A stretch of DNA of 64,000 nt from Neiella holothuriorum (GTDB lineage Bacteria > Pseudomonadota > Gammaproteobacteria > Enterobacterales > Neiellaceae), in the NCBI RefSeq assembly GCF_019457915.1, contig NZ_JAHZSS010000014.1, positions 1 to 64,000 of the forward strand, given 5' to 3'. Below the pieces are notes generated by a model. That model worked only from the letters and a program-made list of their open reading frames with translations, had not been told where the DNA came from and did no database searches. The position numbers were made by a program, and so were the translations under genes. Of the stretch, positions 36,473-44,674 are shown piece after piece; the first letter of the stretch is position 1; each line of letters begins with the position of its first letter.

Positions 36473-38382
36473 CACCTTATGACGGCCAACTTGTTGAAGT
36501 TGAAGGCGTGGTGACGGCCATTGTGGAAAGCCAAAATGGTTTTTACCTACAAGATTTTGGCGATGGCGATATCACAACATCCGACGGTATTTTTGTGTTT
36601 ACCGGCTCTGCAAGTTTTGATTTAGCAGAAGGTGATGAAATTCGCCTGAGTGGTTATGCGGGTGAATATTACGACAACAGCCAGTTATCCAGCATTAATG
36701 AGTTAGTCCATTGTGGTAGCAGCAGCCTGCCTACACCATATGACGTTGTGTTACCGGTCGACGATGCATTAGCACTTGAAGCGCTAGAAGGCATGCGCGT
36801 TCAACTGAGCGACTTGACCGTCAATGAAGTCTATAACTTGGGTCGTTACGGCGAAGTATTACTGGCCAATGGTCGCCGTTGGATCCCAACGCAAATTGCC
36901 ACCCCAGGGGACGAATCACAAGCCATTGATGCTCAAAATGAACTCAACAAATTGCTGTTGGATGATGGTTCCACAGCCCAAAACCCTGCTAATGTCCCGT
37001 TTCCAACTGGAGGCCTCAGCGCTGACAATACATTGCGTGTCGGCGACACCGTCGACAGTGCCGTAGGGGTCATGTACTACAGCTATTCGGAATATCGCGT
37101 TTATCCGACCTCAGATGTTGAATTTTCGGCGACAAATCCGCGTACCCTTGCTCCTGAAATATTAACGGAAGGCAACCTAAAGGTCGCTAGCTTTAATGTA
37201 TTGAATTTCTTCAACGGCGATGGTGAAGGCGATGGGTTCCCTACTGCTCGCGGCGCTGAGTCTGCAGAAGAATTGAGTCGCCAATCAGCCAAACTCATTG
37301 AAGCGATGGTTACGCTCGACGCCGATATCATTGGCGTAATGGAAATTGAAAACGATGGCTATGGCGAGCTATCAGCCATTGCCGAGTTAACTAACCTACT
37401 CGCCACCGCCAGCGGTCAAAACTGGGCGTTTATTGATGCCGGCGGCCCCATTGGCACCGATGAAATCGCGGTCGGTTTGCTTTACCGTCCAGACGTGGTC
37501 TCGCCTGTTGCTGAGCCGCAGATTTTAACAAGCGAGAATTCACCTATCGACGATGACGGCGTGGCGCTTTTCAATGACCAGAAGAACCGCCCAGCGTTGG
37601 CACAACAGTTTCAGCTAGACAATGAAGCCAGCCTTGTCGCAATCGTCAATCACCTTAAATCAAAAGGCTCTGCTTGCGGTGACGGTGATGATGACAGCAC
37701 CACTGGCCAAGGCAACTGCAACCTCACGCGGACTCGAGCAGCACAGGCGCTTGCTCAATGGACAGAGCAACAATTTGCCGAGCAAGCCGTGTTAATCATG
37801 GGCGACTTGAATGCTTATGCCAAAGAAGATCCCATCACCACTCTCGAACAAGCAGGCTTCCAGCAAGCCAGTGAAGTGCTCGGTAAAGAAAACAGCTACA
37901 GCTATGTGTATAGCGGTGAAACCGGCCAACTTGACCATGCGTTGGTGAATGAATCGCTAGCCTCTACACTAATCGATGTGACCGAGTGGCATATCAATAC
38001 CGATGAGCCTAAAGCACTCGATTACACGCTGAGCTACAAATCGATCGAGCAGCAAGATTTATTTTACGCCGCCGATGCCTATCGCTCATCCGATCATGAC
38101 CCAGTGGTTGTAGCGTTTGATATTGCAGCGCCTGACGCGACTCCAACCGCTCGATTCCAACTGGTGAGATTAGGCCGTATTTTTATTGCTATATCGCGAG
38201 CATACGATGAAGAAGATGGCCTGCGAGGCTTACAGCACCAATGGCAAGTCAACGGCGCTGATGCTGGCAGCTACCGATGGGTGATGGGCCGTATTAACCG
38301 ACGAGACGCCCTGGAAGTCACCTTGACGGTAACAGACTCGGCCGAACAAAGTGACAGCCTGACGAAGCTTAGCCAACGCTAG
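36469..38382 (+). CDS. ExeM/NucH-type extracellular nuclease, catalytic part (frameshifted)
   Basis: The frame holds the OB-fold-like module (YDGQLVEVEGVVTAIVESQN) and the endonuclease/exonuclease/phosphatase domain: LKVASFNVLNFF, the metal-binding Glu in IIGVMEIEND, NHLKSKGSACG, LIMGDLNAYAKEDP, GQLDHALVNE and the catalytic His in SSDHDPVVV. The C-terminus (about 575-637) looks like a degenerate PKD or Ig-like module, and there is no GlyGly-CTERM or other anchor. The ATG at 36469 is probably not a true start: it overlaps the stop of the N-terminal part, but on its own the protein would lack a signal peptide and stay in the cytoplasm. Intact relatives degrade extracellular DNA. Confidence 0.88.
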   Translation: MTPYDGQLVEVEGVVTAIVESQNGFYLQDFGDGDITTSDGIFVFTGSASFDLAEGDEIRLSGYAGEYYDNSQLSSINELVHCGSSSLPTPYDVVLPVDDALALEALEGMRVQLSDLTVNEVYNLGRYGEVLLANGRRWIPTQIATPGDESQAIDAQNELNKLLLDDGSTAQNPANVPFPTGGLSADNTLRVGDTVDSAVGVMYYSYSEYRVYPTSDVEFSATNPRTLAPEILTEGNLKVASFNVLNFFNGDGEGDGFPTARGAESAEELSRQSAKLIEAMVTLDADIIGVMEIENDGYGELSAIAELTNLLATASGQNWAFIDAGGPIGTDEIAVGLLYRPDVVSPVAEPQILTSENSPIDDDGVALFNDQKNRPALAQQFQLDNEASLVAIVNHLKSKGSACGDGDDDSTTGQGNCNLTRTRAAQALAQWTEQQFAEQAVLIMGDLNAYAKEDPITTLEQAGFQQASEVLGKENSYSYVYSGETGQLDHALVNESLASTLIDVTEWHINTDEPKALDYTLSYKSIEQQDLFYAADAYRSSDHDPVVVAFDIAAPDATPTARFQLVRLGRIFIAISRAYDEEDGLRGLQHQWQVNGADAGSYRWVMGRINRRDALEVTLTVTDSAEQSDSLTKLSQR

Positions 38383-38389
38383 AACTGAA

Positions 38390-38429
38390 AAGGGCTTGCC
38401 ATGCAATTAGCACAGCAAGCCCTTGTTTG
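38390..38429 (+). terminator. Terminator after the nuclease gene
   Basis: AAGGGCTTGC (38390-38399) pairs perfectly with GCAAGCCCTT (38415-38424), followed by GTTTGATT. It lies directly after the nuclease stop codon, which suggests the 3' end of the gene is intact. Confidence 0.75.
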
Positions 38430-38477
38430 ATTATCGGTTGCCAATCGTGATGGCAAAATCCTGAAGCTTTGGTAAGG

Positions 38478-38780
38478 CTACTTTTTAGTTGCCGGCGCCG
38501 CCGATGTGTCAGCTTTTGGTTTAGCCGGTGCTTTCGGTTTCGATTTAGCTGAGGTCGGAGCCCCTTTCGAATCACCTTGTTTCCCACTGACATCAATATT
38601 CTTCTTTTGCATTTCTTTCATCACGCGCTGGCGAAAATACAGCGGCAATTTATTCATCAAAATAATGGCAAACAAAAAGAAAAAGAACAGCGCCCAAGCA
38701 TTGATCCCTTCACCTTCGTGCATCACCAGAAAATAAATGGAGACAAACAGGCCAGAAGCGCAAAATTTAATCCAATACAT
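38478..38780 (-). CDS. Small membrane protein with Lys/Ala/Pro-rich tail
   Basis: The 100-residue protein has two hydrophobic helices (about 5-20 and 28-44; INAWALFFFFLFAIILMNKL), then a basic stretch (FRQRVMKEMQKKN) and a disordered tail rich in Lys, Ala, Pro and Ser. No family is recognised. It stands alone on the minus strand between the nuclease and the FAH-family gene. Codon use looks ordinary. It is probably a real inner-membrane protein; its function is unknown. Confidence 0.7.
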   Translation of the reverse strand: MYWIKFCASGLFVSIYFLVMHEGEGINAWALFFFFLFAIILMNKLPLYFRQRVMKEMQKKNIDVSGKQGDSKGAPTSAKSKPKAPAKPKADTSAAPATKK

Positions 38781-38905
38781 ACTTAGCAGTCCAAATAGCG
38801 TGATCGGCGAACAGATGCCTTGATGCCCCGTTCTGGCCGCACATCATAACAAACCCAAGCCAGTACCAATAGCCATGAGCACAGTACTTACTTAGCTGCA
38901 AACAA

Positions 38906-39523
38906 CTAGGGTTGTGCCGGCCAATGCTGGCTTAGCACGCATTGTTCGCCCACAAATAACTTAACTTGGTAGTCCTTACCCGCCTCCACGGCTCCAACGC
39001 CTTTCGGCGTCCCAGTCATCACAACATCACCATCTTGCAATGTCATAAAGCTCTGCAACTCAGCGAGTATTTGTGGCGGCTTGTACATCATCAGAGCCGG
39101 CTCACCGTATTGGCGACGTTCATCATTCACCCAAAGTTCAAAGCGCAGCTCATCAGGTACATGATCAAGTGCAACAAAGTCACTAAGAACCGCCGCACCA
39201 TCAAACGCCTTTGCTCGCTCCCAAGGTAAGCCTTTCGCTTTCAATCTGGATTGTAGGTCGCGCTTCGTAAGATCAAGGCCGACACCAACCCCTGCAATTT
39301 GACCTTGCTGAATCAATAAGCAAAGCTCAGCTTCATAATGCAAGGGTTCACCTTGATGCTGACTGTGTAAGGTCTTGCTAATGGCCGAGTTAGGTTTGCA
39401 AAACACCACCATGTCATCGGGAATTTCATTGCCGAGCTCTTTGATATGTTCGACATAGTTTCGACCTATACAGGCCAGTTTGTTGGGCGTGTTGTGTACG
39501 AGGGTAAGCAAGGTTGTTTTCAT
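38906..39523 (-). CDS. Fumarylacetoacetate hydrolase-family protein
   Basis: The 205-residue protein is a short FAH-fold enzyme of the YcgM/FAHD1 type: IGRNYVEHIKELGNEIPDDM, then FCKPNSAISKT, the metal-binding LHYEAELCLLI, RDLQSRLKAKGLPWERAKAFDG and the C-terminal GDVVMTGTPKGVGAVEAG. Relatives act as acylpyruvate hydrolases or oxaloacetate decarboxylases. The substrate cannot be read from the sequence. It stands alone, with no aromatic catabolism genes nearby. Confidence 0.92.
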   Translation of the reverse strand: MKTTLLTLVHNTPNKLACIGRNYVEHIKELGNEIPDDMVVFCKPNSAISKTLHSQHQGEPLHYEAELCLLIQQGQIAGVGVGLDLTKRDLQSRLKAKGLPWERAKAFDGAAVLSDFVALDHVPDELRFELWVNDERRQYGEPALMMYKPPQILAELQSFMTLQDGDVVMTGTPKGVGAVEAGKDYQVKLFVGEQCVLSQHWPAQP

Positions 39524-39630
39524 AAGCGGGTGGCAAATTTTAAGCGTGGGGTAAAGAATACAAGAGTTAGCTCACAAGTGGTGCTTAATTTGCGCCAAAA
39601 AGGGCTCATCATTCGAGTAAAAAATGCTTA

Positions 39631-39665
39631 TAAAAAAACCGCATGCACTACAAGAGCATGCGGTT
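39631..39665 (-). terminator. Rho-independent terminator of the Ig-like lipoprotein gene
   Basis: On the minus strand AAACCGCATGC and GCATGCGGTTT form an 11-bp stem (39655-39665 with 39636-39646), followed by a run of seven T. Confidence 0.88.
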
Positions 39666-39702
39666 TCATCTCAAACGCGTGCGTTAGCCACGCGCGACAA
39701 AA

Positions 39703-40995
39703 TTATTCATATTTTTGCTGAATAACTTCTGCTTCATAAGTTGAAGCATTGTAGCCATCGGCGTCTGATAATGAATAGTTTCTATCATAACTTTCATAGT
39801 CATCTGAGAACTGAACTGCTGTACCAGCTGCATCAGAGTATAGATAGAAATCATCGATATAGTAACTGCCGGTTGGAATAGTTGAACCGCTATCACCTAC
39901 CTTGAACTGCACAGTTTGAACACCGCCAGAAAGAGTATCCCAAGCAGTAGAGCCATTGGCTGGCGTTGGAGTATAAGTGATTGGGGTGCCGTCATTAATA
40001 GTCAAAGTAACTTCTCGAGCGCTTGTATCCCAAACAACTTCTACGTCATTCCAAGTGCGGAAAGTGAAGGTATCAGGAACAGCAGTTTCACTATCGCGAA
40101 TAATGAAAGCTTCGCTCTGAATACGCAGATCCAACAGGGCGTTGCTGTTACTGGTAGAAGTACCGTAAAGGGTGATGTAGGCGTCCTTCGCGTTGCCATC
40201 GGTATCCATTACATCTTCTTTATTAAAGCGAACCGTCAGCTTACCGTTGGTGATCATGTCTGACGAGCTCATTTTGTAGCGCAGCTGCCCACCTTGGGAT
40301 GTAGAAGTATCAGAGAACTCAACAACATTGTTGTCAATATTTGGGCCTGTATCGCTACCATCTTCAACTGGGTCGGTAGCATCAGAAACAATAGTTTCTT
40401 CCACTCCGGCATCATCGGTGTAGTCAACTTGCACGGTCAACACTTTATCCACATCGGCAGTATCGATGATGTAGCTTTGCTCTACCGCATTATCGATAGC
40501 AACGTCATCAGCTAACCACTGGTACATGAACTCAGAGGTTTCAGTACCGGCAATGTCAGTAACACTAGCAGTTACTGTGTCACCAACAATAGGCACATCA
40601 AACGAATCATCTACTGGCGTTAAGGTAATCGTTACTACGCCGGCTTCATTCGCAACAATTTCTGCAGTGCGTTGAGTTTGAATATCTTCAAACGTATTGC
40701 CGCGGTCGGTGTATTGAACGCCTACACGAATGGTTTTGCCCAACTCAGCTTCGGTCAGTGTGTATTCGCTGCCGGTTACACCGCTTAGAACTTGATCGTC
40801 GGCTGTCCAAGAGTAAGTTTCTGTACCAATCTGATAACCATCAGAGTCATCAATAGTTACAGACATTGTTACACCAACAACTGGATTGCCATTCAGCGTT
40901 GCGGTACCGCGCATGTTGCCGACGCTATGGTCGGTATCGCCGCTACAACCAGCCAAAGCCATAGCAATGGCAGAAAACAGTAATGTTTTTTTCAT
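39703..40995 (-). CDS. Ig-like / lectin-like surface lipoprotein
   Basis: The 430-residue product has a lipobox (ALAGC, lipid Cys about residue 17), two tandem Ig-like repeats of the type seen in bacterial surface proteins (GTATLNGNPVVGVTMSVTID with YSWTADDQ, then VPIVGDTVTASVTDIAGT with YQWLADD), a short acidic linker, and a C-terminal domain of about 200 residues that resembles a concanavalin-type jelly roll (VEFSDTSTSQGGQLRYKM; TWNDVEVVWDTSAREVTLTI; YYIDDFYLYSD). This is a plausible glycan-binding module, by inference. Two FadR/PdhR-type palindromes lie 100-270 bp upstream, so expression may follow carbon source. Confidence 0.75.
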   Translation of the reverse strand: MKKTLLFSAIAMALAGCSGDTDHSVGNMRGTATLNGNPVVGVTMSVTIDDSDGYQIGTETYSWTADDQVLSGVTGSEYTLTEAELGKTIRVGVQYTDRGNTFEDIQTQRTAEIVANEAGVVTITLTPVDDSFDVPIVGDTVTASVTDIAGTETSEFMYQWLADDVAIDNAVEQSYIIDTADVDKVLTVQVDYTDDAGVEETIVSDATDPVEDGSDTGPNIDNNVVEFSDTSTSQGGQLRYKMSSSDMITNGKLTVRFNKEDVMDTDGNAKDAYITLYGTSTSNSNALLDLRIQSEAFIIRDSETAVPDTFTFRTWNDVEVVWDTSAREVTLTINDGTPITYTPTPANGSTAWDTLSGGVQTVQFKVGDSGSTIPTGSYYIDDFYLYSDAAGTAVQFSDDYESYDRNYSLSDADGYNASTYEAEVIQQKYE

Positions 40996-41091
40996 TCTAA
41001 ATTATCCCTTGGAAGCCTTTTGCTGTGCTCAGCCACCTTGGCAGAACAACCAGCAAACTCATACAAACCAATAGCGTTCTAATAATCGATT

Positions 41092-41106
41092 ATTGGCATT
41101 ACCAAT
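41092..41106. promoter_or_regulatory. GntR(FadR/PdhR)-type operator-like palindrome, proximal
   Basis: ATTGGC-ATT-ACCAAT, one mismatch from the perfect ATTGGT-N3-ACCAAT palindrome 155 bp further upstream, and about 100 bp before the lipoprotein ATG. The pattern resembles sites for FCD-type GntR regulators. Confidence 0.55.
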
Positions 41107-41260
41107 AAACACCCTGAATACTCTAATTTGATTAACCAAATTGGTCAGCATATTTATCAAAATTGTAACCAATACTGTGATCAATGTCTTTGACTAGCAC
41201 TCCACTGGTGGGATTTAGCAGCAGCATATTAATTTAAGACATGAATAAACCAATCAAATT

Positions 41261-41275
41261 ATTGGTAATACCAAT
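41261..41275. promoter_or_regulatory. GntR(FadR/PdhR)-type operator-like palindrome, distal
   Basis: ATTGGT-AAT-ACCAAT is a perfect 15-bp palindrome matching the PdhR box pattern ATTGGTnnnACCAAT. The 425 bp between the lipoprotein gene and the helicase otherwise show only AT-rich DNA. Confidence 0.6.
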
Positions 41276-41387
41276 CGTTAACCTATGATTTATATGTAAC
41301 TCACCAAATGAGCCTATTGGAAGCTACTTGCCGTAATTTTACCAATTAGCAAAGGGCCACGAGAAAGGAAATATATAGGTAGGAAAG

Positions 41388-41415
41388 AAAAAAGCACCGC
41401 TTTCGCAGTGCTTTA
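41388..41415 (-). terminator. Terminator of the DEAD-box helicase gene
   Basis: AAAGCAC (41391-41397) and GTGCTTT (41408-41414) flank a CG-closed loop; on the minus strand the stem is followed by T-rich TTTTTTCTTTCC, just after the helicase stop. Confidence 0.8.
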
Positions 41416-41420
41416 ATTGG

Positions 41421-43211
41421 TCAGAACTTTTTGCTATCGCTTCGCTTTCGCTTATCAAATTTGCGAGGTCGATCACCACCTTCTTTACGGCGGAAGTTGC
41501 CCTGATCCGGTCTTGGTTTACGACCAGTTTTCTTAACAAATTCACCTTCAGCAACTTTGATGTGCAGTGGCTTGCCAAGGATTTTTACGTTTTTGAGGTG
41601 ATCAAATACATCGTCAGGCATGCCTTTAGGCAAATCAACACGAGACACATCATCACTAATCTCAATGGCACCAATGAAGCGACTCTCAATGCCAGCTTCG
41701 TTGGCAATAGCACCAACAATATGCTTTGGTGAGACGCCATGCTCATAGCCCAGTGAAATTTGGTAGGTTTGCATATCGGCATCGTCATGACGTTGGCGAG
41801 GTTTGCGTTCACGGCGTTCACCGCGTGAATCACGGTCTCGGCCACGACCAAAATCGTCACGCTCTCTCGGTTGGCGCTGCGGGCGATCTTGCAGGAACAA
41901 TGGCGAGTCACCCTGAACCATTTTCACTAATGCAGACGCAATTTCCAACGGCGGTACATTGTGCTCATCTTGGTATTGCTCAATGATTTCTTGGTATTTG
42001 GCCAATTCAGCCTCATCAATACCAAGACTTTCGGTAATGCGATCTTTAAAGCGTTGAATACGGATATCATTAACAGCATCCGTGGTAGGCAACTGCATCA
42101 ATTCAATTTGTTGACGCGTTGCACGCTCAATCGATTTCAACATACGGCGCTCGCGCGGCGCAGCAAACAAAATAGCTTCACCACTGCGACCAGCTCGGCC
42201 AGTACGACCAATTCGGTGCACATACGCTTCAGTATCGTAAGGAATGTCATAGTTCAGTACGTGACTAATGCGTTCAACGTCCAAACCACGAGCCGCAACG
42301 TCAGTGGCAATCAGCACATCAACATCACCGGATTTCAGGCCTTCAACAGTGCGAACACGCGCTTGCTGTGGCATATCACCATTTAGAGCAGCAGCAGCAT
42401 AACCACGAGCACGTAATTTTTCTGCCAATTCTTCAGTCGAGTTTTTAGTACGAACAAAGATGATCATACCGTCAAATGGTTCAGACTCTAGAATACGCGT
42501 CAACGCATCGAGTTTATGAAGGCCACTTACCATCCAAACGCGCTGACGAATCGTCGAGGCGGTTTGAGTCTTCACTTTAATAGTGACTTCTTTCGGATCA
42601 TTTAAATAGCGTGTTGCAATGCGCTTAATTTCTTTTGGCATCGTGGCCGAGAACAAGGCTGTTTGGTGCTCTGCAGGCAATTGCTCTAAAATCCACTCAA
42701 CATCATCAATAAAGCCCATGCGTAGCATTTCGTCAGCTTCATCAAGTACCAGTGTTTTCAGCTCGGTTAAATCAAGTGTGCCCCGACGCATATGATCCAT
42801 CACACGGCCCGGCGTACCAACAACAACCTGAACACCACGCTTCAATGAGCGGATCTGACTGCTGTAGTTTTGGCCGCCATAGATTGGCAACACGTGAAAA
42901 CCACGTCGGTGAGCGGCATACTTTTGGCACGCTTCAGCAACCTGAATGGCCAATTCGCGAGTAGGAGCAAGAATCAACGCTTGTGGTTTACGAGCATTGA
43001 CATCGATATTGGCAACTAACGGCAACGCAAATGCTGCGGTCTTCCCTGTACCGGTTTGTGCTTGCCCCAGCACATCGTGTCCATTCAACACATGAGGAAT
43101 GGTCGCCGCTTGAATTGGCGAAGGGGTTTCATAACCTACTTCCTGTAGGGCTTTAAGAAGGTGATCGGGTAAGCCCAGATCAGCGAAACTCGCAGTGGGT
43201 TGTTCTGACAT
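41421..43211 (-). CDS. deaD: DEAD-box ATP-dependent RNA helicase (DeaD/CsdA)
   Basis: The 596-residue protein has the full set of DEAD-box motifs: Q motif (TPSPIQAATIP), AQTGTGKT, PTRELAIQ, TPGRVMD, DEAD (VLDEADEML), SAT, and HRIGRTGRAGR. The C-terminal region holds a DbpA-like RNA-binding domain (about 470-545; QTYQISLGYEHGVSPKHIVG) and a basic tail ending KRKRSDSKKF. This matches E. coli DeaD/CsdA (629 residues), which acts in ribosome assembly and mRNA decay at low temperature. The upstream gap to the malM terminator is about 230 bp, so a long cold-shock leader is possible but not shown. Confidence 0.94.
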   Translation of the reverse strand: MSEQPTASFADLGLPDHLLKALQEVGYETPSPIQAATIPHVLNGHDVLGQAQTGTGKTAAFALPLVANIDVNARKPQALILAPTRELAIQVAEACQKYAAHRRGFHVLPIYGGQNYSSQIRSLKRGVQVVVGTPGRVMDHMRRGTLDLTELKTLVLDEADEMLRMGFIDDVEWILEQLPAEHQTALFSATMPKEIKRIATRYLNDPKEVTIKVKTQTASTIRQRVWMVSGLHKLDALTRILESEPFDGMIIFVRTKNSTEELAEKLRARGYAAAALNGDMPQQARVRTVEGLKSGDVDVLIATDVAARGLDVERISHVLNYDIPYDTEAYVHRIGRTGRAGRSGEAILFAAPRERRMLKSIERATRQQIELMQLPTTDAVNDIRIQRFKDRITESLGIDEAELAKYQEIIEQYQDEHNVPPLEIASALVKMVQGDSPLFLQDRPQRQPRERDDFGRGRDRDSRGERRERKPRQRHDDADMQTYQISLGYEHGVSPKHIVGAIANEAGIESRFIGAIEISDDVSRVDLPKGMPDDVFDHLKNVKILGKPLHIKVAEGEFVKKTGRKPRPDQGNFRRKEGGDRPRKFDKRKRSDSKKF

Positions 43212-43440
43212 TAACGCGCCTTAAGAGAAAAATACGTGAATGGAGTGTTCTTGCACCGCAAGACATGTATCCAATTAGCCTAGTCGCCACCAGAAAAGCT
43301 GCACATTAAGTCGCGGAGTGGGATGACCGGGGCGCGGAGTATAACCGGATCCATGTCACAAATATAGCTCTGTTCCGAGAGGGCTGTGTAAAAAGTGTAC
43401 CGCAATCGGTACGGCTAGGGACGGGAAAGAATAAGAGGAA

Positions 43441-43468
43441 GCGTGGCTAAGTGGGCACTTAGCCACGC
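43441..43468 (-). terminator. Hairpin terminator downstream of malM
   Basis: GCGTGGCTAAGT (43441-43452) pairs perfectly over 12 bp with ACTTAGCCACGC (43457-43468). On the minus strand a T/C-rich stretch follows. It lies 11 bp after the malM stop. Confidence 0.75.
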
Positions 43469-43479
43469 AAGAGCATCGA

Positions 43480-44526
43480 TTATTTGAGTGATTTCACCGC
43501 ATCAACGAACGCTGAACGAGCTGTTTTAGAACCGGCTCGCTCGGCTTCTTCTACCAGTCGCATCGCCGCGTCAATGTCACCATCGTCAACTTTGGTCGTG
43601 ATCAATTGATTATAGAAAGCTTCTGTTTCAGGCAACATATCAACCGCCGCAGGACGAGCAACCGGGGTTTGCATGCCAGGCGTTGGAGAGCGTTGCAGAT
43701 CGCCACCAGAAGCGGGCTGTACCGGCACAACAGACATACCACCAGCGGTTGCCTCACTTCCTGTGACCTGCACACCCTGAGTAGCTTGCTGAAAAGGTGC
43801 TTCTTCAACACCAAACCAAGAGTTCACTGTATTGCCGATACGTGATAGGAAATCTGCATTTGATTCTACCGTTCCCGAGCGCAGTTCAACATTGATTAAA
43901 CCGCCCGGAGAATGGCGAGCAATTGGATCGGCAATATCGGGTGGAACCGTATTACTTCGCTCAGCTGCAAGCTTTGCAGGGTGAATCATTTGTGTTTGCC
44001 CAGCCATGTCCGCTGGCGTGGTCAAGATCACCATGTAGTATTCGGTTTTGGGGTTATCTAAATATGAGCGCTCAATCGTAAATGATAGATCGAGCGAATC
44101 GTAATCCAACATTTCAGCAGGTGTGTAGCGAGCAGCGGCAGCAGGAATCACTCGAACAGGCTGTCGATTAGCGTCTAGTAATAAAGCAGCAGGAGCGAAT
44201 ACTGATTTCTTGGCCCGGCTTTTTATGTAGACAGAAAAGGTAGGCACATTGTCTGGCAACTTAATAGCTGCAAAGTAGCTTTTACCACTTGGAAAAGAAT
44301 AGGCGGGCGAGTTTGCGTCAATCATCAAATCAACGATGCCATCAATGGCCATGGGCTGAAATGAAAACTCAGCAATACTGGCACAGCAGTCGTTCGTTTG
44401 ACTCAGAGACGAAACCAACTCACTTGCTGAAGGCTCATCATACGCGGCAGCAGGGGCAACCGAACCTAAAAATAAACTAGCGGCTAGAAAGCCAGTCGCT
44501 ACCAAAGAAAACTTATTTCGAGTCAC
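43480..44526 (-). CDS. malM: MalM-family periplasmic maltose-operon protein
   Basis: The 348-residue product has a signal peptide (cleavage near APAAAYDEP) and the MalM pattern: SVYIKSRAKKSVFAPAALLL, YYMVILTTPADMAGQTQMIH, PDIADPIARHSPGGLINVEL, and the C-terminal TEAFYNQLITTKVDDGDIDA with EEAERAGSKTARSAFV, which closely matches the end of E. coli MalM. The start is GTG at 44526 with GAGGGGAG upstream. It follows lamB, the same order as E. coli lamB-malM, though a terminator hairpin lies between. The biochemical role of MalM is still unclear. Confidence 0.9.
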   Translation of the reverse strand: MTRNKFSLVATGFLAASLFLGSVAPAAAYDEPSASELVSSLSQTNDCCASIAEFSFQPMAIDGIVDLMIDANSPAYSFPSGKSYFAAIKLPDNVPTFSVYIKSRAKKSVFAPAALLLDANRQPVRVIPAAAARYTPAEMLDYDSLDLSFTIERSYLDNPKTEYYMVILTTPADMAGQTQMIHPAKLAAERSNTVPPDIADPIARHSPGGLINVELRSGTVESNADFLSRIGNTVNSWFGVEEAPFQQATQGVQVTGSEATAGGMSVVPVQPASGGDLQRSPTPGMQTPVARPAAVDMLPETEAFYNQLITTKVDDGDIDAAMRLVEEAERAGSKTARSAFVDAVKSLK

Positions 44527-44606
44527 ACAACTCCCCTCAACAAAACATCCATCTAGGTAATCTAGATTAGAACGAAAATATTATAATTAGCTCATGAAAG
44601 CTAAAG

Positions 44607-44643
44607 AAAAAACCCCCGAATAGCAAGGCTAGCGGGGGTTTTG
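44607..44643 (-). terminator. Rho-independent terminator between lamB and malM
   Basis: AAAAAACCCCCG (44607-44618) and CGGGGGTTTT (44633-44642) form a strong stem with T-runs on both strands. It probably lowers malM expression relative to lamB. Confidence 0.88.
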
Positions 44644-44674
44644 CTTAAAACCTTAATAAGGTTTTATAGAAGGC

